From the NCBI GenBank assembly GCA_039931435.1, contig JBDTRY010000065.1:1-16090 (forward strand): a DNA stretch of 16,090 nt. Direction: 5' to 3'. The DNA is from JBDTRY01 sp039931435. GTDB lineage: Bacteria > Acidobacteriota > Thermoanaerobaculia > Gp7-AA8. The notes beneath the pieces are model-generated. The model was not told the DNA's origin. It saw only the letters and a list, made by a program, of their open reading frames with translations, and made no database searches. This document shows, piece by piece, positions 1 to 7,653 of the stretch (position 1 is the stretch's first letter; the number at the start of each line of letters is the position of its first letter). A program made the translations under genes and the position numbers.

Positions 1-269
1 AGACTGATCGTCCGCTTTCGACATTGCGCCAGCGGCTTGCCGGCCGGTTCGTCAACGTCCACTGCAATCACGCTCATCGTACCCGGAGGAGCGGCTTTCG
101 GATCAGTTCCGAACAACGGCGCGAAGACTTCGCGCACAACGCTCAGTACCGCCTCGCTTTCAAACGGGGAACAGTTCAGGCCCGTCTGGATCTCTCGTAC
201 AAACTGTTCATCGAGACTCTTGACCGAGAGCCGATCAATCTCGCTCCGCTTCGGACGCTTCGACCCCAT
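1..269 (-). CDS. DUF1670-like protein, N-terminal part (runs off the left edge)
   Basis: Reading the minus strand from ATG at 269-267 gives 89 residues that stay open to the window edge, so the C-terminus is missing. The start is well supported: AGGAGG lies at 281-276, six bases before the ATG. The protein begins with a short basic stretch (MGSKRPKRSE), then has phrases such as SLDEQFVREI, GLNCSPFESEAV and DEPAGKPLAQC. I associate these with DUF1670, a family of unknown function found in several copies per genome in some soil bacteria and archaea. The family assignment is from memory of its sequence pattern, not a search. No catalytic residues are known to me. The gene is separated from the defence genes by a repeat-rich spacer, so a functional link to them is not implied. 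The plus-strand ORFs over the same DNA are shadows. Confidence 0.68.
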   Translation of the reverse strand, partial: MGSKRPKRSEIDRLSVKSLDEQFVREIQTGLNCSPFESEAVLSVVREVFAPLFGTDPKAAPPGTMSVIAVDVDEPAGKPLAQCRKRTIS

Positions 270-275
270 GACTTT

Positions 276-281
276 CCTCCT
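276..281 (-). promoter_or_regulatory. Shine-Dalgarno site of the DUF1670-like gene
   Basis: The minus strand reads AGGAGG here, a full match to the anti-SD sequence, with six bases before the ATG. It decides both the strand and the start of the partial gene. Confidence 0.7.
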
Positions 282-413
282 GTCCGGTTCGGATAGAGGT
301 TGCCATATGTCAGGATAGAAGGGGTGCCAGAGCCGAAAGTATCGCGGCGTTGGTCCGATGCGTGTTACTGCACTTGCGCACTCGATACCACCCACCGAGA
401 TCGAGATGATTCC

Positions 414-567
414 GAATGAAGAATTCAGAAAACTTCAGTCCCTCTCCCCGCTTGCGGGGAGAGGGTGGCGACCGAAGCGAGCCGGGTGAGGGGCGCGGAC
501 AGAGGGTTCCGTCTCCAACCTTGCCCCAAGCGAGATGACGGTTGAATTGCGAACGAAGAATTCAGAA
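414..567. repeat. Direct repeat pair flanking the first inverted repeat
   Basis: A 17-base sequence, GAAtGAAGAATTCAGAA, at 414-430 recurs at 551-567 with one mismatch (GAAcGAAGAATTCAGAA). A shorter upstream match (CGAGATGA) precedes each copy, so the longer unit is an imperfect direct repeat of about 30 bases with different internal spacing. Each copy sits just 5' of a CCCTCTCC-type inverted repeat, so the whole unit (direct element plus palindrome) appears to be duplicated. Confidence 0.6.
440..465. repeat. REP-like inverted repeat 1
   Basis: Perfect 12-base arms, CCCTCTCCCCGC and GCGGGGAGAGGG, surround a 2-base loop. Sequences of this kind are dispersed in intergenic spaces of many GC-rich bacteria. 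No T-run follows on either strand, so an intrinsic terminator role is not supported. The apparent ORFs across it are translations of the repeat. Confidence 0.75.
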
Positions 568-590
568 TGAAGACTGACGTGCGAAAACCT

Positions 591-613
591 CCCCTCTCCC
601 CGCGGGAGAGGGG
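591..613. repeat. REP-like inverted repeat 2
   Basis: CCCCTCTCCC and GGGAGAGGGG arms (10 bases each) surround a 3-base loop, followed by GCCAGGGGGTGAGGG, the tail usually seen with this repeat class. It is a diverged second copy of the element at 440-465 in the same orientation and has the same direct-repeat flank. Confidence 0.75.
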
Positions 614-677
614 CCAGGGGGTGAGGGTCCCTGTTGCTAACTTCGCAGCCGTGACCAATCCACAGACACCCTCATCC

Positions 678-712
678 GGCCCTCCGGGCCACCTTCTCCC
701 GCGGGGAGAAGG
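678..712. repeat. REP-like inverted repeat 3 (two stems)
   Basis: Two adjacent hairpins: GGCCC/GGGCC (678-690, 3-base loop) and CCTTCTCCC/GGGAGAAGG (692-712, 3-base loop). The preceding CCCTCATCC belongs to the same repeat class. This is the third unit in about 300 bases. Confidence 0.7.
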
Positions 713-729
713 GAGCGGCCTCCTTTGCT

Positions 730-743
730 CCTCTCGCGAGAGG
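730..743. repeat. 14-base perfect palindrome after the HNH gene
   Basis: CCTCTCGCGAGAGG is fully self-complementary and lies 14 bases past the HNH stop codon on the minus strand. It is probably the edge of the repeat cluster. It could stall transcription from the HNH gene, but there is no U-tract, so I do not call it a terminator. Confidence 0.55.
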
Positions 744-757
744 ATTACTCGAGGCCC

Positions 758-1705
758 TCACCCCAGAAACTTTTCTTCGTTGTGCCAGGACAACGTCTCC
801 GACATTGGCCGGTGCACAGGATTCTCCGGCAGCCGGATGGCCTGGCCACTGAGCGCGTAATAGTCGCGACCATTCTCGAACTCTTCCCTGATGCGCCTGC
901 TGACCAGGAAGTGATAGTCCGGCGTAACGGTGACATACCCGGTATCGAACAACTTGTGCAGATCGGAACGTAGAAGCAGCCCGTTGTCGATCGAGTGCGT
1001 CTGTACCGTCGCGAAGTCGCGGATATGTGCCGCCTCCAGTACAGGCAGGGTACGTTCACCGGTGACGGAGCAGCGCCGCCCATACGAGTCCAGGATGGCG
1101 ATGCGAAAACTGCGCTGTCCGAGCCGCGTCCGGAACAGCGCCGGCGCACCATAGCCGCCGGGGATCTCGATCGCAGAATCAACGATCGCGGCGTTATGCG
1201 CCGGCGTGGCGCGGGCAAGACACTCCATCCACACGCGCTCTCCTTCACCCGAGGTGAGATCGTACGACTTCCCCTGCATGGCGCCGGTATGAGGGAATCC
1301 CTCAGGCTCGCGCACCCAGTCCTCTTCGCGAAAAAACACCGGCTGGTCGACCAGAATGCATCCGATCCAAAAATCGGACTTCAAATCGGCGGACTTTCCC
1401 ATCCGCGATCTGTAATGTGCCAGCCGAGTGCGCATGTCGCCGAAGCTTGGCGCCCCGTTCAGGACCCCGTAGGTCTCCCAGACGATTGAGACAGGAAGCT
1501 GGGAAAAATGGGCGAAGTACCCGAACCCGGCAATGGCGTAGTGAGGTTTCTTCAGCCTGAAAAAGATCGGCTCGCCGGGCTGCACAACCCGAAAGGTCGA
1601 AGCCTCCGACCCGGGCCGCCAGAAATTCACCTCATCGGCAGGAGGCTCGATCGCCCGGAGAAACGTGAACCAGTCGTAGTCGGTATTGGCGATGAACCCG
1701 CGCAT
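758..1705 (-). CDS. HNH endonuclease, probable restriction enzyme with N-terminal reader-like domain
   Basis: The 315-residue product has a C-terminal HNH domain of the HNH_2 type (about residues 195-285): RCSVTG, then EAAHI with the metal/catalytic His at 227, the Asn of NGLLLRSDLH at 241 and His 250, followed by TPDYHFLVSRRI. All key positions are present, so the nuclease should be active. Residues 1-160 (FIANTDYDWFTFL, PGEPIFFRLKK, YAIAGFGYF) resemble the PUA/EVE-like fold that reads modified bases in several restriction enzymes; that is inference from pattern, not a search. HNH proteins of this class are usually standalone restriction enzymes in defence islands. The ATG at 1705 is the furthest usable start because an in-frame TAA lies 18-20 bases upstream. 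No Shine-Dalgarno precedes it. It is transcribed divergently from the nuclease-helicase gene at 1917, and the repeat cluster follows its 3' end. Confidence 0.88.
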   Translation of the reverse strand: MRGFIANTDYDWFTFLRAIEPPADEVNFWRPGSEASTFRVVQPGEPIFFRLKKPHYAIAGFGYFAHFSQLPVSIVWETYGVLNGAPSFGDMRTRLAHYRSRMGKSADLKSDFWIGCILVDQPVFFREEDWVREPEGFPHTGAMQGKSYDLTSGEGERVWMECLARATPAHNAAIVDSAIEIPGGYGAPALFRTRLGQRSFRIAILDSYGRRCSVTGERTLPVLEAAHIRDFATVQTHSIDNGLLLRSDLHKLFDTGYVTVTPDYHFLVSRRIREEFENGRDYYALSGQAIRLPENPVHRPMSETLSWHNEEKFLG

Positions 1706-1712
1706 GGCAGCA

Positions 1713-1718
1713 ATTATG
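1713..1718 (-). promoter_or_regulatory. Possible -10 element of the HNH gene (leaderless)
   Basis: CATAAT on the minus strand (5 of 6 matches to TATAAT) ends 7 bases before the HNH start codon. Transcription from it would begin at or next to the ATG, giving a leaderless mRNA and explaining the missing ribosome site. The -35 region at about 1741-1736 (TCTAAC) is poor, so the call is tentative. Confidence 0.3.
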
Positions 1719-1878
1719 GATTAGGACGAGTCCTGGTTAGAAGGATAGGCCGTGAGACTCGGTCGTTCGATAACACGCTCTCTCGCTGGCCATTCCTGCG
1801 GAAGCGCAGAAACTTTGAAGAGACGACTCGACGGACTCAAAGCCATCCGAGTGTATTTTCGCCTTTCCACCATCGGCC

Positions 1879-1884
1879 TATAAT
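1879..1884 (+). promoter_or_regulatory. -10 element (perfect TATAAT) of the nuclease-helicase gene
   Basis: TATAAT matches the sigma-70 consensus exactly. A weak -35 candidate, TTTTCG, lies at 1856-1861 with a 17-base spacer. Expected transcription start is about 1890-1892, giving a leader of about 25 bases before the ATG at 1917. The alternative TTG start at 1884 overlaps this element and would be upstream of the transcript, which argues for 1917. Confidence 0.55.
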
Positions 1885-1916
1885 TGACCGGCGCCGCAGC
1901 CTCACGCCGATTCCCC

Positions 1917-4900
1917 ATGAAGCTTCGTAACAACCAGTGGTCCTACTCCCCGACGGATCTCGCCACGTTCCTGCGGTGCGAGCATGCCGTCACCGTAAGT
2001 CGGCAGGTGGAGCTTGGACTGCTTAAAAGAGTACCCATACGAGCATCCAACCCTCACACCGACCTTCTCGCAAGACACGGGCGCGAACACGAAGCGCAAT
2101 ACGTTCAGAGCCTGAGGGACGAGGGAACGGATATCGTCGAGATTCCTCGCGCCAACACCTCCACGAGCGAAGCGAGAGAGATGACGATCGCTGCGATGAA
2201 AGACGGAGCCGAGGTCATCGTTCAGGGGCTGCTCACCGACGGCACGTGGCTGGGCTACGCAGACATTCTCGAACGCGTCGCCAAGCCTTCGAGACTCGGT
2301 GACTGGAGCTACGAGGCCGCCGACACGAAGCTTGCCAGGACCGTTCATCCGCATGTCGTCCTCCAGCTTGGTGTTTACAGTGACCTCCTGCAGACAATCC
2401 AGGGAGTCGCGCCGGACTGGATGCACGTCATCCTCGGGGACAATCGACGCGAAACTCTGAAACGCTCCGACCTCGAAGCGTACATCCGCCATGTGCGCAC
2501 GCGCTTCCTGCAGGACGTCGCGGCGAACAAGGAGACGGAACCCTACCCGGTCTCTTTCTGTGCGCTCTGCCGATGGAACCTGCACTGCTACTACCAGTGG
2601 GTGGAGACCGACCACCTCTCTCTGGTCGCCGACATCCGTCGCGATCAGGTCAAGCGGCTCACCCGCTACGGGATCTCGACTCTCACGATCCTCGGGGAAT
2701 CCGATCCCAGGACTTCGGTGCCGGAGGTTGCGCCGCCGACGTTCGAGAAACTCGCCAACCAAGCACGCCTTCAGCTTCAGCACAAGCAAACCGGAATGCA
2801 TGCATACGAGTTTCTCGATCCCGAGGACCGGCGTGGCTTTCAACGTCTCCCTATGTCTTCGCCCGGCGATCTTTTCTTCGATGTCGAGGCTGACCCTTTC
2901 GAGGATCTGATCTACCTCTTCGGTCTGGAGCTGCGACCGGAGCATGACTTCATCCGCCGCGGCTCCAGCGGTTTTCCACAGCCGACCTCGCGCTTCACGT
3001 CGCATCCCCATTACCTTCCCTTCTGGGCGCACAACGCCACCGCGGAGAAGCAGGCGTTCAACGAGGTAATGGACTTCATCGTCAACACGCTCGAGCATCA
3101 CCCAGATGCGCACGTCTACCATTACGGGCCCGCAGACGTCATCGCGCTCAAGCGCCTCATGGGTACCCATGCCACGTGCGAAGAGGAGCTCGACGATCTG
3201 CTTCGCCGCCAGGTCTTCGTCGATCTGCTGGGCGTCGTGCGGCAGTCCATCCGCATCTCCCATCCGAGCTACTCCCTGAAGAAGGTCGAGACCTTCTACA
3301 TGGACCGCCAATCCGAGGGGGTGATCGACGCGGGAGGCGCGATCGTCGCGTACGAGGAGTGGTTGGTTTCGCAGGATGATGCAACGCTGAAGGAGATCGA
3401 GGAGTACAACCGCGAAGACTGCGCGTCGACAGTCGGTCTACAGCGCTGGCTCCTCGAGCTTCGCGAGGAGTTGGAGCGAAAGCCTGGCCTCACGCTTGCC
3501 TGGCTGCAGGCGCGCGAACCGGAGAAGACGTCGGAAGAAGAAGAGGCGGAGAAGCTAGAGTCGGACGACGTTTCGCGAGCACTGCTTGAGGGCCTCCCCG
3601 ATGACGCGGCAATTTGGAACGAAGGGCAGCGCGCTCGATGGACCCTGGCGAATCTACTTCACTACCATCGCCGCGAAGCGAAGCCTGGCTGGTGGGAGTA
3701 CTTCAACCGTCTGACTCAAACCCCCGAGGAACTCGTCGAGGACAAAGAATCCATCGGGGTTCTCGAGCCGACTGGCGAGGTGGTGAGAGTCAAGAAGTCG
3801 AAGGCGATCCAATTCCGCTATCCGCCGCAACAGCACAAACTCTCCCGGGGCGATAGTGTTCGAGATTCGGAGAACCTCGACGACAAGGGGTACGCTCGTT
3901 CTGCTGGCACCATTTACGAGATAGATGACGCAGAGGGGACGCTCTGGCTCAAGCGGGGACCAGGCATGAACGACCAGCCGCTGCCGCGTGCGATCATCCC
4001 GAACGGACCGATCGATGACCAGACCATCCGGGACGCGCTACGCCGATTCGCACAGACCATTGTGGATAGCAGCTTCGAGGCTGCGCCGTACGCCGCTGCC
4101 CGAGACATCCTCCTTCGCCGGCCTCCCCTAATCAGGAGCCACGACCGGGGCCAACCGCTCCAGACCGGCCATCTCACTGCGGAGCAGATCGTCGACATCG
4201 CCGGCAACCTGGAGCAGTCCGCTCTGTTCATTCAGGGGCCACCGGGCTCGGGCAAGACCTATCGGGGTGCGAAGATCATCGTCAGCCTCCTTGCGGCTGG
4301 CAAACGTGTGGGCGTGTCGGCAACCAGCCACAAGGCCATCGAGAACCTGCTGCGAGAGGTCGAGAGACAAGCAGATGTGACGGGGGTTCATTTCATGGGA
4401 TTGAAGCATTCTTCTTCAGTCGAGCTCGCGTACCGCTCGGAACTTTCCACGCCACTCATCCACGACACGACGCAAAAGGCGAAGGAGTTTCCGAACGAAA
4501 AGCGGTGGGACGAGCAAGATTCGGATATCAGGCTCGTTGCCGGCACCCCGTGGTGCTTCTCGTCGGCCGACCACGACACAAGGTTTGACGTACTCGTGAT
4601 CGACGAGGCCGGGCAGATGGCGCTGGCGACGGCGCTGGCGGTGTCCACGGCGGCGCGGTCGGTGATCCTGCTGGGCGACCCGCTGCAGCTCGCCCAGGTC
4701 TCACAGGGCACGCATCCCGAGGGCTGTGGCGCCTCAGTGCTGGAGCACCTTCTCGGCGGCGACGCGACGATCCCGCCGGAGCGGGGCATCTTTCTCGAGC
4801 GCAGCCGGCGGATGCATCCGAGCGTGTGCCGGTTCATCTCCGAGGTGGTTTACGACGGGCGCCTGGACTCCGAGCCTGAGTGCGCGAATAACCGGTTGGC

Positions 4901-5444
4901 GCTAATGGACAATGGGCGGTTCGCGTCTGCGGGACTTTCGTACCTGCCAGTGGAGCACACCGGCAATGCACAGGATTCGCCGGAAGAGGCGGAGGCGATC
5001 GCCGATGCGGTGGCGGAGCTGCTGCGAGGGACAACGCTAAGCCTCTGGAAGTGGTCGGCCTCGTCCGCGGTGACGCGGAATCTCGAACAGAACGACATGA
5101 TGGTCGTTACGCCGTACAACGCACAGGTTCGTAAGATCCGACAGACGCTGGCGGGGCGGGGTCTGTCCGCGGTGCGGGTGGGCACTGTGGACAAGTTTCA
5201 GGGGCAGGAAGCGCCGGTCGTATTCTTCAGCATGGCTACATCGTCCGGCGAGGACATCCCGCGCAGCGTCGACTTCCTCTTCAGCCGCAACCGCCTGAAC
5301 GTGGCCATCTCCCGCGCGCAGTGCCTGGCCGTTCTCGTGACCAGCCCGAAGCTCCTCGACGTCCACTGCAACACGATCGAGCAGATGAAGCTCGTCAACT
5401 CGTTGTGCAGGTTCGTGGAAATGGCGGGGGCGCGTGATGCATAG
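1917..5444 (+). CDS. TM0106-type RecB-like nuclease / DEDD exonuclease / SF1 helicase fusion
   Basis: The 1175-residue protein combines three enzymes. (a) A Cas4/AddB/Dna2-like PD-(D/E)xK nuclease (1-230): H58, D116 in GYADIL, D136 and K138 in AADTK, Q150 and Y154, with an iron-sulphur cysteine set C21, C215, C218, C224 (one N-terminal, then C-x2-C-x5-C). (b) An RNase H-like DEDD exonuclease (about 315-515) with D322/E324 in DVEAD, D407, and D501 in YNREDC. (c) An SF1B (Dna2/Upf1-like) helicase: QGPPGSGKT (773-781), SATSHKA, DEAGQ (896-900), GDPLQL, VDKFQGQE (1091-1098) and LNVAISRAQ (1127-1135). All motifs are intact. It should unwind and degrade DNA or RNA ends; the true substrate is unknown. 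ATG 1917 is preferred over TTG 1884 because the TTG lies in the -10 box and the family starts near WSYSPTDLATFLRC. No SD is visible. Confidence 0.92.
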   Translation: MKLRNNQWSYSPTDLATFLRCEHAVTVSRQVELGLLKRVPIRASNPHTDLLARHGREHEAQYVQSLRDEGTDIVEIPRANTSTSEAREMTIAAMKDGAEVIVQGLLTDGTWLGYADILERVAKPSRLGDWSYEAADTKLARTVHPHVVLQLGVYSDLLQTIQGVAPDWMHVILGDNRRETLKRSDLEAYIRHVRTRFLQDVAANKETEPYPVSFCALCRWNLHCYYQWVETDHLSLVADIRRDQVKRLTRYGISTLTILGESDPRTSVPEVAPPTFEKLANQARLQLQHKQTGMHAYEFLDPEDRRGFQRLPMSSPGDLFFDVEADPFEDLIYLFGLELRPEHDFIRRGSSGFPQPTSRFTSHPHYLPFWAHNATAEKQAFNEVMDFIVNTLEHHPDAHVYHYGPADVIALKRLMGTHATCEEELDDLLRRQVFVDLLGVVRQSIRISHPSYSLKKVETFYMDRQSEGVIDAGGAIVAYEEWLVSQDDATLKEIEEYNREDCASTVGLQRWLLELREELERKPGLTLAWLQAREPEKTSEEEEAEKLESDDVSRALLEGLPDDAAIWNEGQRARWTLANLLHYHRREAKPGWWEYFNRLTQTPEELVEDKESIGVLEPTGEVVRVKKSKAIQFRYPPQQHKLSRGDSVRDSENLDDKGYARSAGTIYEIDDAEGTLWLKRGPGMNDQPLPRAIIPNGPIDDQTIRDALRRFAQTIVDSSFEAAPYAAARDILLRRPPLIRSHDRGQPLQTGHLTAEQIVDIAGNLEQSALFIQGPPGSGKTYRGAKIIVSLLAAGKRVGVSATSHKAIENLLREVERQADVTGVHFMGLKHSSSVELAYRSELSTPLIHDTTQKAKEFPNEKRWDEQDSDIRLVAGTPWCFSSADHDTRFDVLVIDEAGQMALATALAVSTAARSVILLGDPLQLAQVSQGTHPEGCGASVLEHLLGGDATIPPERGIFLERSRRMHPSVCRFISEVVYDGRLDSEPECANNRLALMDNGRFASAGLSYLPVEHTGNAQDSPEEAEAIADAVAELLRGTTLSLWKWSASSAVTRNLEQNDMMVVTPYNAQVRKIRQTLAGRGLSAVRVGTVDKFQGQEAPVVFFSMATSSGEDIPRSVDFLFSRNRLNVAISRAQCLAVLVTSPKLLDVHCNTIEQMKLVNSLCRFVEMAGARDA

Positions 5445-5619
5445 AGGCGTCGATGTGAGTCGATCGCGGCGCTCCGCCCTTCGCCAGGGAACGAGCGGCT
5501 AAGGTGACGGCCCAGATGCCCCACCAACGCTACTATGTCAACCGCTTGACGCCGCTTCCAAGGCTGATACCTGTTCAGCTTGGTGTGGGAGCTTCGGATG
5601 TTCAGCGGCGCCCGGATGG

Positions 5620-6290
5620 TCACGATGGCGTCGCATACTCGGCTACGACCAGCAGGTGTCTGGCTCGCGACTCGGCGACGTACAGATGTTTCGGTGTCGC
5701 GTTCGCCCGTGTTCGATCGACCTCACAGACGATCACCGCATCGGATTCCAGTCCCTTGAAGCGCTGCAGGCTGCAGTAGCCGATCTCGTTCGGATTCGGA
5801 TGTTCTGCTGCTCGGTGGTTCCGAGTCGGCCACGCGGTCGCTGGGCAGCGGTACGACGCCGCAACTAGGCGCGAGCAGATCGATCAGCTGCTTCTGCCGG
5901 GATGCGTCGATCTCGATCTCCATCTCCAGGCCGTGATTGGCATTGAAGAGGCGCTCGACCGACTCTGGCGGCTGGTCGAGATCAGCGCGATCGAGGATCA
6001 GCTGGCGAGGCAGGTCCGGACCCATGCCCGATGTCACGGTGATCGACGGGAAGGCCACACCCCATCCGACCGGCACCCAGCGCGTGTCGAGCGGAGGATT
6101 CTCCCGCAACCATTCGCGCAACACATGGACGCCGCGCGTGAACTGCTTCACCGGATTTTGATTTTCGTGTACCACCGCCAGATCCATCAGTCGAATACCA
6201 GACATCGATGTCGCGTTGAACCGCCCCACCCTTTACCTCGAGTGCAAGGAGGCCGCGAGAACTCCATGAGCGCCCGTGGGTAGGCAAATT
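5620..6290 (-). pseudogene. Remnant of a NERD-domain nuclease / UvrD-like helicase gene, core deleted
   Basis: Three pieces in different frames resemble one known gene type. GLLALEVKGG and DVWYSTDG (6254 to about 6180) are the NERD nuclease core. After a frame change, NQNPVKQF, HVLREWLRENPP and VPVGWGVAFPSI (about 6165-5830) give the rest of NERD and the linker. After another frame change, CSLQRFKGLESDAVIVCEVD and HLYVAESRARHLLVV (about 5775-5635) correspond to helicase motifs V and VI, ending at TGA 5622-5620. In intact members several hundred residues, including Walker A and DExx, lie between the second and third pieces; here there is essentially nothing. The first 40 or so residues of NERD are also missing. 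It follows the Ntn hydrolase gene by about 20 bases on the same strand. Outer limits are approximate. The family match is from recognised motifs. Confidence 0.72.
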
Positions 6291-6308
6291 GACCAAGCCT
6301 TCAGCTTC

Positions 6309-7544
6309 TTAGCAGCCACTGTCAAGAAAGGCTACGCGACCTCGCGCCCGTCTCCCCCCGACCAGATCCTTGCGTTGAACCCATACAAATCCGTCACCCT
6401 TCGAGATCGCAGCGACATCGATTTCACCACCAACCGTCTCGGCTTCATCGACGGACATCCGGGCGCGAAATGCCGTAAGACTTACGAGCGTCTCAGCCAG
6501 GCCGCAGAGCTCATTCATTGGTAAGGCGCCGACGGCCTCAATCAATGGACTTGTGTACGCTTCGCGTGTCTGATCCATGAACCGCTCCATGAACTTCTTT
6601 ACAGTCGCGACTGCGGCCGTATTTTCTTCCGTGATTGCCGGATCGCCTTCTTCATTCAACACGCCGAGAAGTATTTCAGCCATCTGCTCCTGTACCGATG
6701 GAAACACGCCGCTGTAGAAAAGATCAACCATTTGTCGCTGCGCAAAAGGCATCACATGCGCATCGTCGTCTCGGGTTACCTGTCCTTCGCCGCTCTTCTT
6801 GTACCGGAGCCGGCCCGCCACGATCGCATCCATTGTGAAGTTCACAACCCTCGGAAACGGTTCCTGCTCACCAAAACCGGCTATCACGATTCCGCATTCG
6901 CAGCCGGAACAAAACCAATCCCGCTGATACATCATGCCGATAGCATGTTGAAGACCGCTCGAAATACCGGTCGGCAGCCTTACCTCATTAAAGAGAACGG
7001 CCTCAAGTTCGCTGAGGACAGGCTGGTACGTGGCAAGTACGTGGTTCCCAAATCCGGGCCCAACAGACGACAGATCTTGGTACCGATCCCAGGCTACCCG
7101 ATCATCTTTTAGCTTGCCCGAGAGATTTGCCCAGGCTGCTTCTGGCCAGGAATGTGTGTCTTCACCGAATTCTTTCCAGATATTCCGCAGGAACTCAATT
7201 TTCCAGTACGACTTCGCATGCTCACGAAGGCTGTCCAATTGTGCCGTGTCGGAAAACAAAGGATTGGAGCTTTCGAGATGTCGCAGGAAGTCCTCGGCAT
7301 ATTGATCGAGATGATCAAAGCGACGGGGCCCGACCTTCCGACGATACGTTTTAATAATCGTCTCCCACGGGACTCCCATCAGTTGTGCCGAGCCATAGGT
7401 CATGATTGCTACAGGCTCCGTGTCGGACAGACGGAAAAGCTTTTCCGCGCTGTGATAAACCTTCTGTTTAGCGCCCAGCGTTACGGCGCTGTCGGCAGCC
7501 AGCGCCAAACCGTTTTTGTTCATTACAGCCACCTGACAAGTCAT
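6309..7544 (-). CDS. Proteasome-beta/HslV-like Ntn hydrolase
   Basis: The 411-residue product starts MTCQVAVMNKNGLALAADSA. After Met removal the N-terminal Thr takes the place of the proteasome Thr1 nucleophile. Counting from it, Asp falls exactly at 17 and Lys at 34 (canonical 33, in AEKLFRL), and GSAQ follows at the position of the proteasome/HslV glycine-rich turn. The C-terminal half contains GIVIAGFGEQEPFPRV, a Cys cluster FCSGCEC (211-217) and VGGEIDVAAISKGDGFVWV, which I recall in a widespread family of about 400-residue uncharacterised proteins. It is longer than HslV (about 175), so it has extra domains and may not form the usual double ring. The start is set by AAGGAG at 7558-7553, eight bases upstream; the same frame stays open to 7736. 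It lies last in a same-strand cluster. Protease activity is predicted, not shown; the target is unknown. Confidence 0.82.
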   Translation of the reverse strand: MTCQVAVMNKNGLALAADSAVTLGAKQKVYHSAEKLFRLSDTEPVAIMTYGSAQLMGVPWETIIKTYRRKVGPRRFDHLDQYAEDFLRHLESSNPLFSDTAQLDSLREHAKSYWKIEFLRNIWKEFGEDTHSWPEAAWANLSGKLKDDRVAWDRYQDLSSVGPGFGNHVLATYQPVLSELEAVLFNEVRLPTGISSGLQHAIGMMYQRDWFCSGCECGIVIAGFGEQEPFPRVVNFTMDAIVAGRLRYKKSGEGQVTRDDDAHVMPFAQRQMVDLFYSGVFPSVQEQMAEILLGVLNEEGDPAITEENTAAVATVKKFMERFMDQTREAYTSPLIEAVGALPMNELCGLAETLVSLTAFRARMSVDEAETVGGEIDVAAISKGDGFVWVQRKDLVGGRRARGRVAFLDSGC

Positions 7545-7552
7545 TACTTCAA

Positions 7553-7558
7553 CTCCTT
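7553..7558 (-). promoter_or_regulatory. Shine-Dalgarno site of the Ntn hydrolase gene
   Basis: AAGGAG on the minus strand, eight bases before ATG 7544. It fixes the start so that Thr is residue 2, which matters for catalysis. Without it the open frame could be read 64 codons further upstream. Confidence 0.75.
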
Positions 7559-7653
7559 TCGTGTTAAACGGGCCGCGAGCTTTTTCTGGATAGAGGCTTC
7601 CCGATTGGGTTGCCTGGTCGGCCCGTTCCGCTCCGCCCTCCGTTTCGACTGAG

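Noticed and set aside
414..743. CRISPR array
   Set aside because: Repeats are palindromic, irregularly spaced and of differing sequence, with no constant spacer length and no cas genes; the Cas4-like domain at 1917 belongs to a TM0106-type fusion.
730..743. Intrinsic terminator of the HNH gene
   Set aside because: Perfect stem but no T-run after it on the minus strand.
425..860. Overlapping ORFs in the repeat block
   Set aside because: Their translations (PWPLSRGERG, SPRERGQGVR) are the inverted repeats read as protein.
1902..3311. Minus-strand ORF of 469 codons
   Set aside because: Antisense to the nuclease-helicase gene, which carries conserved motifs throughout this stretch.
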